From Paracoccus litorisediminis (GTDB lineage Bacteria; Pseudomonadota; Alphaproteobacteria; Rhodobacterales; Rhodobacteraceae): 64,000 nt of DNA. Where the stretch lies: positions 62,001 through 126,000 of the forward strand of contig NZ_WMIG01000011.1 in the NCBI RefSeq assembly GCF_009711205.1. Direction: 5' to 3'. This document shows positions 18,140 through 26,804 of the stretch, one piece after another (position 1 is the stretch's first letter; every line of letters starts with the position of its first letter). The translations under genes and the position numbers were made by a program. The notes under the pieces were generated by a model. That model was not told the DNA's origin, searched no databases, and saw nothing but the letters and a program-made list of their open reading frames with translations.

Positions 18140-19186
18140 ATGACCGAGCGCAAATCTGGCCTGTCCTATGCCGAAGCCGGAGTGGATATCGACGCAGGCA
18201 ACGCGCTTGTCGAGCGCATCAAGCCCGCCGCCGCCGCAACCAAGCGCTCTGGCGTGATGGACGGTCTGGGCGGTTTCGGCGCGCTGTTCGACCCTCGCGC
18301 TGCTGGCTATCAGGACCCGGTTCTGGTCGCCGCGACCGACGGCGTCGGCACCAAGCTGCGCATCGGCATCGACACCGGTGAACTTGACGGCCTTGGCATC
18401 GACCTTGTCGCCATGTGCGTCAACGATCTGGTCTGCCAAGGGGCCGAGCCGCTGTTCTTCCTCGACTATTTCGCCACCGGCAAGCTGTCGGTCGATGAGG
18501 CCACCCGCGTCATCAACGGCATTGCCGAAGGCTGCCGCCGTTCCGGTTGCGCGCTGATCGGTGGCGAGACCGCCGAAATGCCCGGCATGTATGCCAAGGG
18601 CGATTTCGATCTGGCCGGTTTCGCGGTCGGCGCGATGGAGCGCGGCACCGCGCTGCCCGCAAACGTCGCGGATGGTGACGTGCTGCTGGGCCTCGCCGCG
18701 GACGGTGTGCATTCCAACGGCTTCTCGCTGGTGCGCAAGGTCGCCGAACATGCGGGTCTGGACTGGGATTCGCCCTCGCCCTTCGGCACGGGTACTTTGG
18801 GTCAGGCGCTGCTGGTTCCGACCCGGCTTTACGTCAAGCCGGTTCTGGCCGCGATCCGTGCAGGCGGCGTTCATGCCGCAGCCCATATCACCGGCGGCGG
18901 TATCACCGAGAACCTGCCGCGCGTCCTGCCGAAAGGTCTTGGTGCCGACATCGATCTGGACAGCTTCAGCCTGCCCGCGGTCTTTGACTGGCTGGCCGAG
19001 GCCGGCAACATTGCCGATGCCGAGATGCTGAAAACCTTCAACACCGGCATCGGTATGATCCTCTCGGTCGCTGCCGACCGTGCCGAGGCGCTGGAGGCCC
19101 TGCTGAAAGCCGAGGGCGAGACCGTCTATCGCCTTGGTCAGGTCACCCCCGGCGCGGGCGTGCGCTACAGCGGCAAGCTGCGGTGA
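18140..19186 (+). CDS. purM: Phosphoribosylformylglycinamidine cyclo-ligase (AIR synthetase)
   Basis: PurM closes the imidazole ring, converting FGAM to AIR with ATP in purine biosynthesis. The 348-residue length is normal. Motifs visible are the N-terminal [23 protein letters not shown] (near residue 65) and [20 protein letters not shown], typical of the PurM/PurL ATP-binding fold, then [11 protein letters not shown]. The ATG at 18140 has AAAGGAG eight bases upstream; longer open sequence upstream lacks family similarity. It overlaps purN by four bases (GTGA). Confidence 0.97.
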   Translation: MTERKSGLSYAEAGVDIDAGNALVERIKPAAAATKRSGVMDGLGGFGALFDPRAAGYQDPVLVAATDGVGTKLRIGIDTGELDGLGIDLVAMCVNDLVCQGAEPLFFLDYFATGKLSVDEATRVINGIAEGCRRSGCALIGGETAEMPGMYAKGDFDLAGFAVGAMERGTALPANVADGDVLLGLAADGVHSNGFSLVRKVAEHAGLDWDSPSPFGTGTLGQALLVPTRLYVKPVLAAIRAGGVHAAAHITGGGITENLPRVLPKGLGADIDLDSFSLPAVFDWLAEAGNIADAEMLKTFNTGIGMILSVAADRAEALEALLKAEGETVYRLGQVTPGAGVRYSGKLR

Positions 19187-19779
19187 AACGCGTCGCCCTT
19201 CTGATCTCGGGCGGCGGGTCGAACATGGTCAAGCTGGTCGAAAGCATGACCGGCGACCATCCGGCCCGCGCCGTGATCGTCGGGTCAAACGATCCGGCGG
19301 CGGGTGGCCTTGCCAAGGCCGCCGCCATGGGCGTGCCGACCTTTGCCATCGACCACCGCGATTATAAGGGCGACCGCGCGGCATTCGAAGCCGCACTGCT
19401 TCAGCCGCTGCTGGCGGCCGAACCCGACATCCTTTGTCTTGCCGGTTTCATGCGCATCCTGACCCCGGCTTTCGTCCAGAAATTCGAAGGGCGGATGCTG
19501 AACATCCACCCTTCGCTTTTACCGAAGTATCCCGGCCTCCACACCCATCAGCGCGCCATTGATGCGGGCGATCCTGAGGCGGGTGCATCGGTCCATCTGG
19601 TGACGCCTGAACTTGATGCTGGCCCGATCCTTGGTCAGGCCCGCGTTCCGGTCCTGCCCGGCGATACGGCGGATACGCTTGCCGCCCGTGTGCTGGTACA
19701 GGAACACCGCCTCTATCCCGAGGTGCTGCGTCGCTTCGCGCTGGGTGACCAGACTCCGATCCTGCTGACGGCGGCCTAA
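19183..19779 (+). CDS. purN: Phosphoribosylglycinamide formyltransferase
   Basis: PurN transfers a formyl group from 10-formyl-THF to GAR, the third step of purine synthesis. The 198-residue product shows [10 protein letters not shown] (residues 6-15, phosphate binding), the catalytic region [18 protein letters not shown] with N and H residues near 105-108, and the catalytic aspartate in [10 protein letters not shown]. The start is GTG, overlapping the purM stop. The TAA stop lies inside the loop of a short GC hairpin. Confidence 0.97.
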   Translation: MKRVALLISGGGSNMVKLVESMTGDHPARAVIVGSNDPAAGGLAKAAAMGVPTFAIDHRDYKGDRAAFEAALLQPLLAAEPDILCLAGFMRILTPAFVQKFEGRMLNIHPSLLPKYPGLHTHQRAIDAGDPEAGASVHLVTPELDAGPILGQARVPVLPGDTADTLAARVLVQEHRLYPEVLRRFALGDQTPILLTAA

Positions 19780-19786
19780 GGCCGCC
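19770..19786. other. GC hairpin at the purN 3' end
   Basis: GGCGGCC (19770-19776) and GGCCGCC (19780-19786) pair around the TAA stop codon of purN. No T-run follows on either strand, so intrinsic termination is uncertain; it lies between convergent genes. Confidence 0.35.
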
Positions 19787-19789
19787 TCA

Positions 19790-20188
19790 CTACCGCCAGT
19801 ACTGGCTGACGCTTCGATAATTCTTGCGCGGCCCCTGCACGGTCCAGATTTCTGCCCATCTGCGGTTGCTGGCGAACATGAACAGCCCACGATACAGGTC
19901 GTCGCCGCAATGATGCACGACCCGCTGGATGCCCTGTGCTTCAAGGGTGATGAACGGGCTGCCATCCGGCCGCCTGACCTCAACCACGCCATCGCCCCAT
20001 TCAAGCAGATATTGCCGCTGCGATGACAACCGCTGGTTCTGGAACTGGATCATTCCCGTTTCGTGAAAGGCGTTGTCGGAAATCTGCGCCGTCCCCTGAA
20101 ACCGTGTAACCAGACCGGTCTGGGCGTCGGAAATCCGCCGCCGCACCTGCCATTCGCCCAGAAATTCGCTCAAGTCAAAGCCCTTCAT
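19790..20188 (-). CDS. DUF6314 family protein
   Basis: This 132-residue soluble protein shows the DUF6314 pattern: an N-terminal LSEFLGEWQVRRRISD, an alternating-strand middle (GTAQISDNAFHETGMIQF) and a conserved C-terminal WAEIWTVQGPRKNYRS. The many short strands suggest a small beta-barrel, perhaps lipocalin-like, but no enzymatic role is known. The start at 20188 has CAGGAG seven bases upstream; open sequence further upstream belongs to the intergenic terminator region. It converges on purN. Confidence 0.85.
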   Translation of the reverse strand: MKGFDLSEFLGEWQVRRRISDAQTGLVTRFQGTAQISDNAFHETGMIQFQNQRLSSQRQYLLEWGDGVVEVRRPDGSPFITLEAQGIQRVVHHCGDDLYRGLFMFASNRRWAEIWTVQGPRKNYRSVSQYWR

Positions 20189-20231
20189 GCCCACTCCTGG
20201 CGCCTGTCCATCAAGGAACAAGGGGAAAGAA

Positions 20232-20251
20232 AAAGGGCCCATAGGCCCTTT
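20232..20251 (-). terminator. Intrinsic terminator of the livHM operon
   Basis: AAAGGGCC (20232-20239) and GGCCCTTT (20244-20251) form an eight-base stem with a four-base loop. Read on the minus strand it is followed by TTTTTC, so it ends transcription coming from livM, whose stop lies 55 bases upstream. Confidence 0.85.
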
Positions 20252-20306
20252 CTCCGTTTCTGAAATACCCTGGGGGTGTGGGGGCAAGGCCCCCACGAAT
20301 CCGGGG

Positions 20307-21647
20307 TCATTTCTCGGGAACCAGCCCGCGCGGCGCAAAGCGCAGTACCAGCAGCAGCACCAGCCCCATCGCGACAAAGCGCATATGCGGCGCGCTTTCC
20401 AGCAGATGCGTGCGCAGCGCGCCATCGGGCAGCGGCGCGGTCAGCAGGCTCATCAGCTCGGGGCCCCAGACCTCGGCCTTGATCCACAGGAACCAGATCA
20501 GCACCGCGCCCAGAACCGAGCCCCAGTTGTTGCCCGAACCGCCGACGATCACCATGACCCAGACAAGGAAGGTGTAGCGCAGCGGGTTGAAGCTGCCGGG
20601 GGACAGCAGTCCATCCAGCGTCACCATCATCGCCCCGGCAAGCCCGATCACCGCCGAGCCGATGACAAAGATCTGCAGATGCCGACCCTTGATGTTCTTG
20701 CCCATGGCACTTGCGGCAGTCTCATTGTCGCGGATCGCGCGCATCATCCGGCCCCAGGGCGATTTCAGCGCCAGCTCCGCCAGCAGGATCAGCGCCAGCA
20801 GCACCAGCCCGAACAGCCCGGCATACATCAGCTTGACCCAGATCCCCGAGGCGGTGGCGATATCCACGCCCCAATGCGCCGCCTTGGCGACGAAGTCGGG
20901 ATCGCTTTGCAGATCCAGTTCATAGGGAACCGGACGCGGGATGCCGGACATGTTCTTGACGCCGCGCGCCAGCCATTCCTCGTTGCGCAGGACGGCGACG
21001 ATGATCTCGCCGATGCCCAGCGTGGCGATCGCCAGATAGTCGGAACGCAGCCCCAGCGCGACCTTGCCGATGCCCCATGCGGCGGCGGCGGCCAGTGCCG
21101 CGCCGACCGGCCATGCCAGCAGCACCGGCAGGCCAAGCCCGCCGATATTCCCGGCCGAGGCGGCATTGTTCGCCTCGATCGCCATGACGGCGGGATCGAA
21201 AAGATAACGGTACAGCACAAAGCCGACCAGCAGCACCAGCGGCATGACAAAGAAGCTGATCGGCGCGGCGACCCGCTTCCAGACCTGCGTCGCCAGCGCC
21301 AGCGTGCCCAGACCGACGACCAGTGCGACGATCACACGCATCCCGCCTGCGGCCCAGGCACCCTGAACGGGCGGGGTCGAGACCAGCACCGGCCCCAGCG
21401 CTCCCAGCGCAAGGAAACCGACGACGCCCGCGTTGAACAGGCCGGCATAACCCCATTGCATGTTCACGCCCAAGGCCATCACGGCCGAAATCAGCCCCAT
21501 GTTCAGGATGGCCAGCGCCGAGTTCCAGCTGCCCGAGAACAGCGCGTTCCGCGTCGTTCCCTCCAGCACGAACAGTGCGACGATGATCAGGAAGATGACC
21601 GGCGCGCGCCAGCGGCTCGAGGCTTCGGCTTGACGAGTATTCGACAT
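20307..21647 (-). CDS. livM: Branched-chain amino acid ABC transporter permease LivM
   Basis: LivM is one of two inner-membrane permeases of a HAAT-type ABC importer. The 446-residue protein has about ten to eleven hydrophobic helices and the family motifs MQWGYAGLFNAGVVGF (near residue 63) and LRSDYLAIATLGIGEI (near 203), with the ATPase-contact loop SPWGRMMRAIRDNETAA near 310. It is at the long end of the LivM range because of extra helices between residues about 110 and 195. AGGAGGGG lies six bases before the ATG. It is the last gene of the operon and is followed by a strong terminator. Confidence 0.93.
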   Translation of the reverse strand: MSNTRQAEASSRWRAPVIFLIIVALFVLEGTTRNALFSGSWNSALAILNMGLISAVMALGVNMQWGYAGLFNAGVVGFLALGALGPVLVSTPPVQGAWAAGGMRVIVALVVGLGTLALATQVWKRVAAPISFFVMPLVLLVGFVLYRYLFDPAVMAIEANNAASAGNIGGLGLPVLLAWPVGAALAAAAAWGIGKVALGLRSDYLAIATLGIGEIIVAVLRNEEWLARGVKNMSGIPRPVPYELDLQSDPDFVAKAAHWGVDIATASGIWVKLMYAGLFGLVLLALILLAELALKSPWGRMMRAIRDNETAASAMGKNIKGRHLQIFVIGSAVIGLAGAMMVTLDGLLSPGSFNPLRYTFLVWVMVIVGGSGNNWGSVLGAVLIWFLWIKAEVWGPELMSLLTAPLPDGALRTHLLESAPHMRFVAMGLVLLLVLRFAPRGLVPEK

Positions 21648-21659
21648 GTCGGCCCCTCC

Positions 21660-22661
21660 TTAATAGGCTTTGCCGCGGAACAGGCCGGTGGGCCGGAACA
21701 GCAGGACGATGATCAGGATGACGAAGCTGACGGCGAATTTATATTCGGTGGACAGCAGTTGCAGCAGCCCGTCGGACTGGAAACCCAGATAGGCCGCGAC
21801 CTTTTTCCATGGATAGGTCACCGCAACCTCGGAGAAGGCGACGATGAAGCCGCCAGCGACCGCGCCCAGCGGATTGCCAAGGCCACCGACGATGGCTGCA
21901 GCAAAGATCGGCAACAGAATCTGGAAATAGTTGAAAGCCTTGAAGCTTTTGTCGAGGCCATAAAGCGTGCCTGCGGTCACTGCCAATGCGGTCGCGATGA
22001 TCCATGTCAGGCGCACGACGCGCTCCGGATCGATCCCCGATAGCAGCGCCAGATCCTCATTGTCGGCATAGGCCCGCATGGCTTTCCCGGCGCGTGAGCG
22101 GTTCAGGAAGCGGAACAGCGCCCAGCAGGCCAAAGCTGTGACGACAAAGGTGATGACCTGACTGACGCGCAGGGCCAGGCCCTCGTTCAGGCCGGTCCAG
22201 GTCTTGAAGTCCTGCACCGCGATCAGGAAGCGCGCGCCGTCGTCAAAGCGGATCTCGTCCACACCGATCAGCAGGCGCGTCACCCCGTTCATCACGAACA
22301 TGACCCCGACCGAGGCCATGACCAGAATGATCGGCTCGGACTTTTTCTTGCGATAGAAGCGATAGACCACGCGGTCGGTGCCCAGCACAAAGGCCGAGCA
22401 CAGCGCGATCCCGATCGGCAGCGCCAGCAGCGCCGTCGGCAGCGGGCCAAGGCTGATGCCAAGCGCTTGCAAGCCCCAAGTAACAATGATCACCAATGCG
22501 GTGCCAAAGGCCATGGTGTCGCCATGGGCGAAGTTGGAAAAGCGCAGGATGCCATAGATCAACGTCACCCCCAGCGCGCCAAGCGCCAGCTGTGCGCCGT
22601 AAGCGGCGGCGGGGATCACGACGAAGTTGAGCAGGGCCACAATGGCGTTCAGAAAATCCAT
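21660..22661 (-). CDS. livH: Branched-chain amino acid ABC transporter permease LivH
   Basis: LivH is the partner permease to LivM. The 333-residue protein has about eight transmembrane helices, the early motif GALGVTLIYGILRFSNFAHG typical of LivH, and the ATPase-contact loop RSRAGKAMRAYADNEDLALLSGI. The ATG at 22661 lies one base after the livF stop; a TTG four codons upstream is also open. Transported ligand is not certain: the family takes branched-chain amino acids but also urea, amides and aromatic acids. Confidence 0.93.
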   Translation of the reverse strand: MDFLNAIVALLNFVVIPAAAYGAQLALGALGVTLIYGILRFSNFAHGDTMAFGTALVIIVTWGLQALGISLGPLPTALLALPIGIALCSAFVLGTDRVVYRFYRKKKSEPIILVMASVGVMFVMNGVTRLLIGVDEIRFDDGARFLIAVQDFKTWTGLNEGLALRVSQVITFVVTALACWALFRFLNRSRAGKAMRAYADNEDLALLSGIDPERVVRLTWIIATALAVTAGTLYGLDKSFKAFNYFQILLPIFAAAIVGGLGNPLGAVAGGFIVAFSEVAVTYPWKKVAAYLGFQSDGLLQLLSTEYKFAVSFVILIIVLLFRPTGLFRGKAY

Positions 22662-22662
22662 G

Positions 22663-23373
22663 TCAGCCCCCAAGGAACGTGCGGCGAACCTCGGGATCGG
22701 CCATCAGGGCCTTGCCAGAGTCGGTATAGCGGTTCGCGCCCTGCACCAGCACATAGCCGATATCGGCGATCTCAAGTGCCTGACGGGCGTTCTGTTCGAC
22801 CATCAGGATCGAGATGCCGGTGCGCGCGACCTCGATGATGCGGTCGAACAGCTCGTCCATGACGATGGGGCTGACGCCCGCCGTCGGTTCGTCCAGCATC
22901 AGAAGGCGCGGTTTCGTCATCAGCGCGCGGCCGACGGCGACCTGCTGACGCTGACCGCCTGACAACTCACCCGCATTCTGGCGGCGCTTGTCGGCGACGG
23001 CGGGGAACAGATGATAGACCTGTTCCATCGTCTCGCGGTAATCGTCGCCGCGAATATAGGCGCCCATTTCCAGATTTTCCTCGACCGTCATGGTCGGGAA
23101 GATGTTGTGGGTCTGGGGCACAAAACCCATGCCCTTGTGGACACGTTCCTGCGGGGTCAGGCGAGTGATGTCCTCGCCGCCCAGCGTCACCGCGCCTTCG
23201 CGCAGGTTCAGCATGCCAAAGACGGCCTTCATCGCGGTGGATTTGCCAGCGCCGTTCGGGCCGACGATCACGGCGATCTGGCCCTGATCCACGGTCAGTG
23301 TGCAGCCGTTCAGGATGTCGGCCTTGCCATAGCCGCCGCGCATGGCGGTGGCGGAAAGATAGGGCTGGCTCAT
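22663..23373 (-). CDS. livF: ABC transporter ATP-binding protein LivF
   Basis: LivF is one of two cytoplasmic ATPases of the importer. The 236-residue product has Walker A GPNGAGKST (about residues 38-46), the ABC signature LSGGQRQQVA, Walker B LLMLDEPTAG and the LivF-type C-terminus ending ADPEVRRTFLGG. The ATG at 23373 overlaps the livG stop (ATGA); longer open sequence upstream is inside livG. Order livG-livF-livH-livM is the usual one for alphaproteobacteria. Confidence 0.95.
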   Translation of the reverse strand: MSQPYLSATAMRGGYGKADILNGCTLTVDQGQIAVIVGPNGAGKSTAMKAVFGMLNLREGAVTLGGEDITRLTPQERVHKGMGFVPQTHNIFPTMTVEENLEMGAYIRGDDYRETMEQVYHLFPAVADKRRQNAGELSGGQRQQVAVGRALMTKPRLLMLDEPTAGVSPIVMDELFDRIIEVARTGISILMVEQNARQALEIADIGYVLVQGANRYTDSGKALMADPEVRRTFLGG

Positions 23374-24251
23374 CGGATATCCCCCGCGGGCTTGCCGTCG
23401 CCGCCCTGTCCGGCCTCGGCCCCAAGGCCGGGCTGCGCGCCGTGGCTTTCGCCAAAGCTGGCTTCCTCGGCGATCTCGGCGGCGACCTTGTTCTTCAGGC
23501 CGGTGCCCAGATAGGCCTCGATCACGGCTTCGTTCTGCATGATGCTGGAGGCATTGCCCTGCGCCAGCACCTTGCCCTGCGCCATGACGATCACCGGGTC
23601 GCACAGGCGGCCGATGAAATCCATGTCATGTTCGATGACGCAGAAAGTATAGCCGCGCTCTTTGTTCAGGCGGACGATGGCATCGCCGATCGTGCCCAGA
23701 AGCGTGCGGTTCACGCCCGCGCCGACCTCATCAAGGAAGACGATTTTGGCATCGACCATCATCGTGCGGCCCAGCTCAAGAAGCTTTTTCTGCCCGCCCG
23801 AGAGATTGCCCGCCTTTTCGTCGGCGACATGGGAAATCGTCAGGAATTCAAGAACCTCGTCCGCCTTCTTGCGAAGCGCGCGCTCATCCTCGCGGATGCG
23901 GCCACGGCGGAACCAGGTATTGACAAGGGACTCACCCGCCTGACCGCCCGGAACCATCATCAGGTTCTCGCGCACGGTCATCGAGGAAAATTCATGGGCC
24001 AGCTGGAAGGTGCGCAGCAGACCCTTGTGGAACAGCTGATGCGGCGCAAGGCCGGTGATGTCTTCGCCATCCATGACGACGCGGCCGGAAGTCGGCGGCA
24101 GAACGCCTGCGATGACGTTGAAAAGCGTGGATTTACCTGCGCCGTTCGGACCGATCAGGCCGGTAATGGAACCGGTCTCGATCGTCAGGCTGGCACCGTC
24201 AACGGCGCGAAACCCTCCGAAATGGCGGTGCAGGTCATGGACCTGGATCAT
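23370..24251 (-). CDS. livG: ABC transporter ATP-binding protein LivG
   Basis: LivG is the second ATPase of the importer. Walker A GPNGAGKSTLFN lies near residue 34, the signature is LSGGQKKLLELGR and Walker B IVFLDEVGAGV (glutamate after the aspartate present). The family usually ends near residue 250 after VIEAYLG; here about 43 extra residues rich in Gly, Ala and Glu follow, probably a disordered tail. The gene starts 69 bases after an internal hairpin that separates it from the binding-protein gene. Confidence 0.93.
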   Translation of the reverse strand: MIQVHDLHRHFGGFRAVDGASLTIETGSITGLIGPNGAGKSTLFNVIAGVLPPTSGRVVMDGEDITGLAPHQLFHKGLLRTFQLAHEFSSMTVRENLMMVPGGQAGESLVNTWFRRGRIREDERALRKKADEVLEFLTISHVADEKAGNLSGGQKKLLELGRTMMVDAKIVFLDEVGAGVNRTLLGTIGDAIVRLNKERGYTFCVIEHDMDFIGRLCDPVIVMAQGKVLAQGNASSIMQNEAVIEAYLGTGLKNKVAAEIAEEASFGESHGAQPGLGAEAGQGGDGKPAGDIR

Positions 24252-24320
24252 GTTTCTCCCCAGACTTCGCTGTTTCCGCGAAGATTATTGCCCCAAGAGG
24301 GGTAGTTATAACAGGCAAAA

Positions 24321-24341
24321 GGCCCGGATTGAATCCGGGCC
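24321..24341 (-). terminator. Hairpin between binding-protein gene and livG (attenuator)
   Basis: GGCCCGGATT (24321-24330) and AATCCGGGCC (24332-24341) form a near-perfect stem followed on the minus strand by TTTTGCC. It sits 21 bases after the binding-protein stop, upstream of livG. Partial termination here would give more binding protein than permease and ATPase, a common arrangement; this is inferred. Confidence 0.7.
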
Positions 24342-24362
24342 CCCCGCAACTTGTGAGGTCGA

Positions 24363-25547
24363 TCAGCGGAACCCGATGACGTTCAGCTTGCCGCCCTTGA
24401 AATCGACTTCGCGGTAGACACCGGCGCTTTCGCCCGGCTCGACCAGTTCAACCGAGGTCGCGCCGACATAATCGACATCTTGCCCTGCGGCAATCAGTTC
24501 CAGCGCCTTGGCCAGTTCGCCCGGATAGATCTTTTCGCCCGGAGCGTTGGCGACTTCCATCACCTTGTCCTTGTAGACCTTGGCGTCGGACGACTTGGCG
24601 GCCTGCATGGCCAGCATGATCAGCGCAGCCGAGTCGTAGGATTCTCCGGCATAAGCCGAGGTGCCGTCAAAGCCGCCAGCCTTGGCCAGTTCCGCGAACT
24701 TGTCATGGCCTTCGCCCTCGGCCGAGGGGTTCTGGCCGAACGAGGTTTCCAGCGCGGTGCCGAATTTCTCGACCAGCGAGTTGTTGACCATGCCGTCGGG
24801 AAGCACGAAGGTCGAGAAGGCGCCGGTATCCAGCGAACCCTGGATCACGCCCGCGCCGCCTTGGTCGGCATAGCCCGCAACGACCAGCGCGTCGCCGCCG
24901 GCAGCAGCCAGCGCCGCGACTTCGGCCGAATAGTCGGCCTTGCCGTCGTCATGCGCCGCGGTGATGGTCACGGCACCGCCTTTGGCTTTGTAGGAATTGG
25001 CGAAGCTGTCGGCCAGGCCCTTGCCGTAGTCGTTGTTCGTGTAGGTGATGGCGACCGATTTGATGCCTTTTTCCAGCACGATGTCGGCCATGACTTCACC
25101 CTGACGCGCATCCGAAGGTGCGGTGCGGAAGAAGAAGCCCTTGTCGTCGATGGTCGACAGCGCCGGCGAGGTGGCCGAGGGCGAGATCATCACGACGCCG
25201 TTCGGCACGCCGACTTTTTCCAGCGAGGCGATGGTTTCGCCCGAGCACATGCCGCCCATCACGCCCTTGACGCCTTCGGCGCTGACCAGACGTTCAACCG
25301 CTGCGACCGAGGCTGCCGCGTCAACGCAGGTGTTGTCGGCGACGACCGGAACGATCTTCGAGCCGTCCAGCAGCTTGCCGCTGTCCGAAACCTCTTTCAT
25401 GGCCAGTTCGGCGCCCTTCTGCATCGCGGGCGAGATGGATTCCAGCGGGCCGGTCAGGCCCAGCGAAATCCCCAGCTTGATGTCTTCGGCGCCCGCGGCG
25501 CCCGCGAACATGGCACCGGCGACGCTGGCCAGAAGCAGTTTTTTCAT
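24363..25547 (-). CDS. Branched-chain amino acid ABC transporter substrate-binding protein
   Basis: The 394-residue periplasmic binding protein starts with a clear signal peptide (MKKLLLASVAGAMFAGAAGA, cleavage after AGA near residue 20) and a type I periplasmic fold (Peripla_BP_6), seen in IKLGISLGLTGPLESISP and VADNTCVDAAASVAAVERLV. It captures the ligand for LivGFHM. Two cysteines in the N-terminal lobe (NTC, GGMC) resemble the disulfide of LivJ/LivK. The ATG at 25547 has GGGAGA upstream. Ligand is probably a branched-chain amino acid but is not proven by sequence. Confidence 0.92.
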   Translation of the reverse strand: MKKLLLASVAGAMFAGAAGAEDIKLGISLGLTGPLESISPAMQKGAELAMKEVSDSGKLLDGSKIVPVVADNTCVDAAASVAAVERLVSAEGVKGVMGGMCSGETIASLEKVGVPNGVVMISPSATSPALSTIDDKGFFFRTAPSDARQGEVMADIVLEKGIKSVAITYTNNDYGKGLADSFANSYKAKGGAVTITAAHDDGKADYSAEVAALAAAGGDALVVAGYADQGGAGVIQGSLDTGAFSTFVLPDGMVNNSLVEKFGTALETSFGQNPSAEGEGHDKFAELAKAGGFDGTSAYAGESYDSAALIMLAMQAAKSSDAKVYKDKVMEVANAPGEKIYPGELAKALELIAAGQDVDYVGATSVELVEPGESAGVYREVDFKGGKLNVIGFR

Positions 25548-25679
25548 TGTCAGTCTCCCTGAGCGAACTTTTGTTCTGTTGGGCAAGCTATAAGCCCCAA
25601 AGCGAAAAGAAAAGTGCGCAAAGGCGGCAGATTGGCGGTCTAAACGGACGAATTGCCGCGAAATCGGGACAGGAAATGC

Positions 25680-26699
25680 CTAAATTGCATTCAGCGCGGG
25701 GGTGTCGCGCAACCGATAGGGAGAACTCCCGAAACTGGCGCGGTAGCATTTGGAAAAATGCCCGACCGAGGCAAAGCCGCAGGCCAGTGCGACCTCGATC
25801 ACGCTGAGTTCGGTCTGGGTCAGCAGGTTGCGCGCGCGCTCCAGCCGGATGTCCATGTAATAGCGCTTGGGCGAGCGGCCCAGATAGCGCGCGAACAGTC
25901 GCTCCAGCTGGCGGGGCGACATGTCGGCATCCAGTGCAAGGCGGGCGGGACTGATCGGGTCCTCGATATTGGCCTCCATCCGGGCCAGAACCTGCGCAAG
26001 ACGCGGGTGACGCGCCCCGATCCGGGTCGGAATCGACAGGCGCTGGTGGTCGCCCTCGGATCGGATCGAGGTATGGATCAACTGGTCAGCCACGCGACCG
26101 GCCAGTTCATTGCCGTGATCGCGGGCGATCTGGCGCAGCATCAGGTCGATGGCCGCCGTTCCCCCGGCGGCAGTCAGGCGGCTGCCATCCTCGACAAAGA
26201 CGGTGCGGATCAGGCTGACATCGGGGAATTCCTCGGCGAATCCGTCCTGATTTTCCCAATGGATGGTGGCGCGGCGACCGTCGAGCAGCCCGGCTTCGGC
26301 CAGCACCCATGCGCCGGTACATAGCGCCCCCATCCGTGCGCCGCGCCGTGCCTCTCGTCTTAGCCAGCCAAGCACCGGACGGGTCGCTGCGCGGCCGATG
26401 TCGATGCCGCCGCAGACCAGAATCGTGTCCTCTCGGCGGGTGTCGGACAAGCCGCCATCCAGCATGACCCGCGTTCCGTTAGAGCAGATGGCGAAATCTC
26501 CGCCTTCGCCGACCACCCGCCATTCATAAAGGTTCTGCCCGGAAATGCGGTTTGCCAGCCGCAACGGTTCCACCGCAGCGGCAAAGGACATCATCGTAAA
26601 GCGTTCGACCAGCAGGAAATAATAGCGCCGGGCGCGTGGCTGGGCGGGGGCAGGGGGCGGCGTAATGGCTGGATCTGTGTCTGGCATGATGCGCGGCAT
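25680..26699 (-). CDS. GlxA-family transcriptional regulator (DJ-1/PfpI-like plus AraC HTH)
   Basis: The protein of about 339 residues has an N-terminal class I glutamine amidotransferase-like sensor domain (YYFLLVERFTMMSFAAAVEPLR; GALCTGAWVLAEAGLL near the nucleophile elbow) and a C-terminal AraC DNA-binding domain with ISPARLALDADMSPRQLERL and the second helix GFASVGHFSKCYRASFG. Relatives control catabolism of betaine, carnitine, arginine or choline. The start is uncertain among ATGs at 26741, 26699 and 26687; 26699 has GGAA five bases before it. Its target may be the transporter downstream, 132 bases away on the same strand. Confidence 0.87.
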   Translation of the reverse strand: MPRIMPDTDPAITPPPAPAQPRARRYYFLLVERFTMMSFAAAVEPLRLANRISGQNLYEWRVVGEGGDFAICSNGTRVMLDGGLSDTRREDTILVCGGIDIGRAATRPVLGWLRREARRGARMGALCTGAWVLAEAGLLDGRRATIHWENQDGFAEEFPDVSLIRTVFVEDGSRLTAAGGTAAIDLMLRQIARDHGNELAGRVADQLIHTSIRSEGDHQRLSIPTRIGARHPRLAQVLARMEANIEDPISPARLALDADMSPRQLERLFARYLGRSPKRYYMDIRLERARNLLTQTELSVIEVALACGFASVGHFSKCYRASFGSSPYRLRDTPALNAI

Positions 26700-26804
26700 G
26701 GATTTCCAGCGCAGATCAGCAGCCATCTTGGCGGCGTGCAAGGCTTTTCAGCGCTGTCATGACGCACTATACCCCCAATGACCTTTTGTCAGGAGGACAG
26801 GATC

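Noticed and set aside
25563..25577. GAAC-TTTT-GTTC palindrome in the leader of the binding-protein gene, like a Gram-positive LexA box
   Set aside because: Alphaproteobacterial LexA uses direct repeats with N7 spacing; a transporter leader is also an unlikely SOS target. It may be some other operator.
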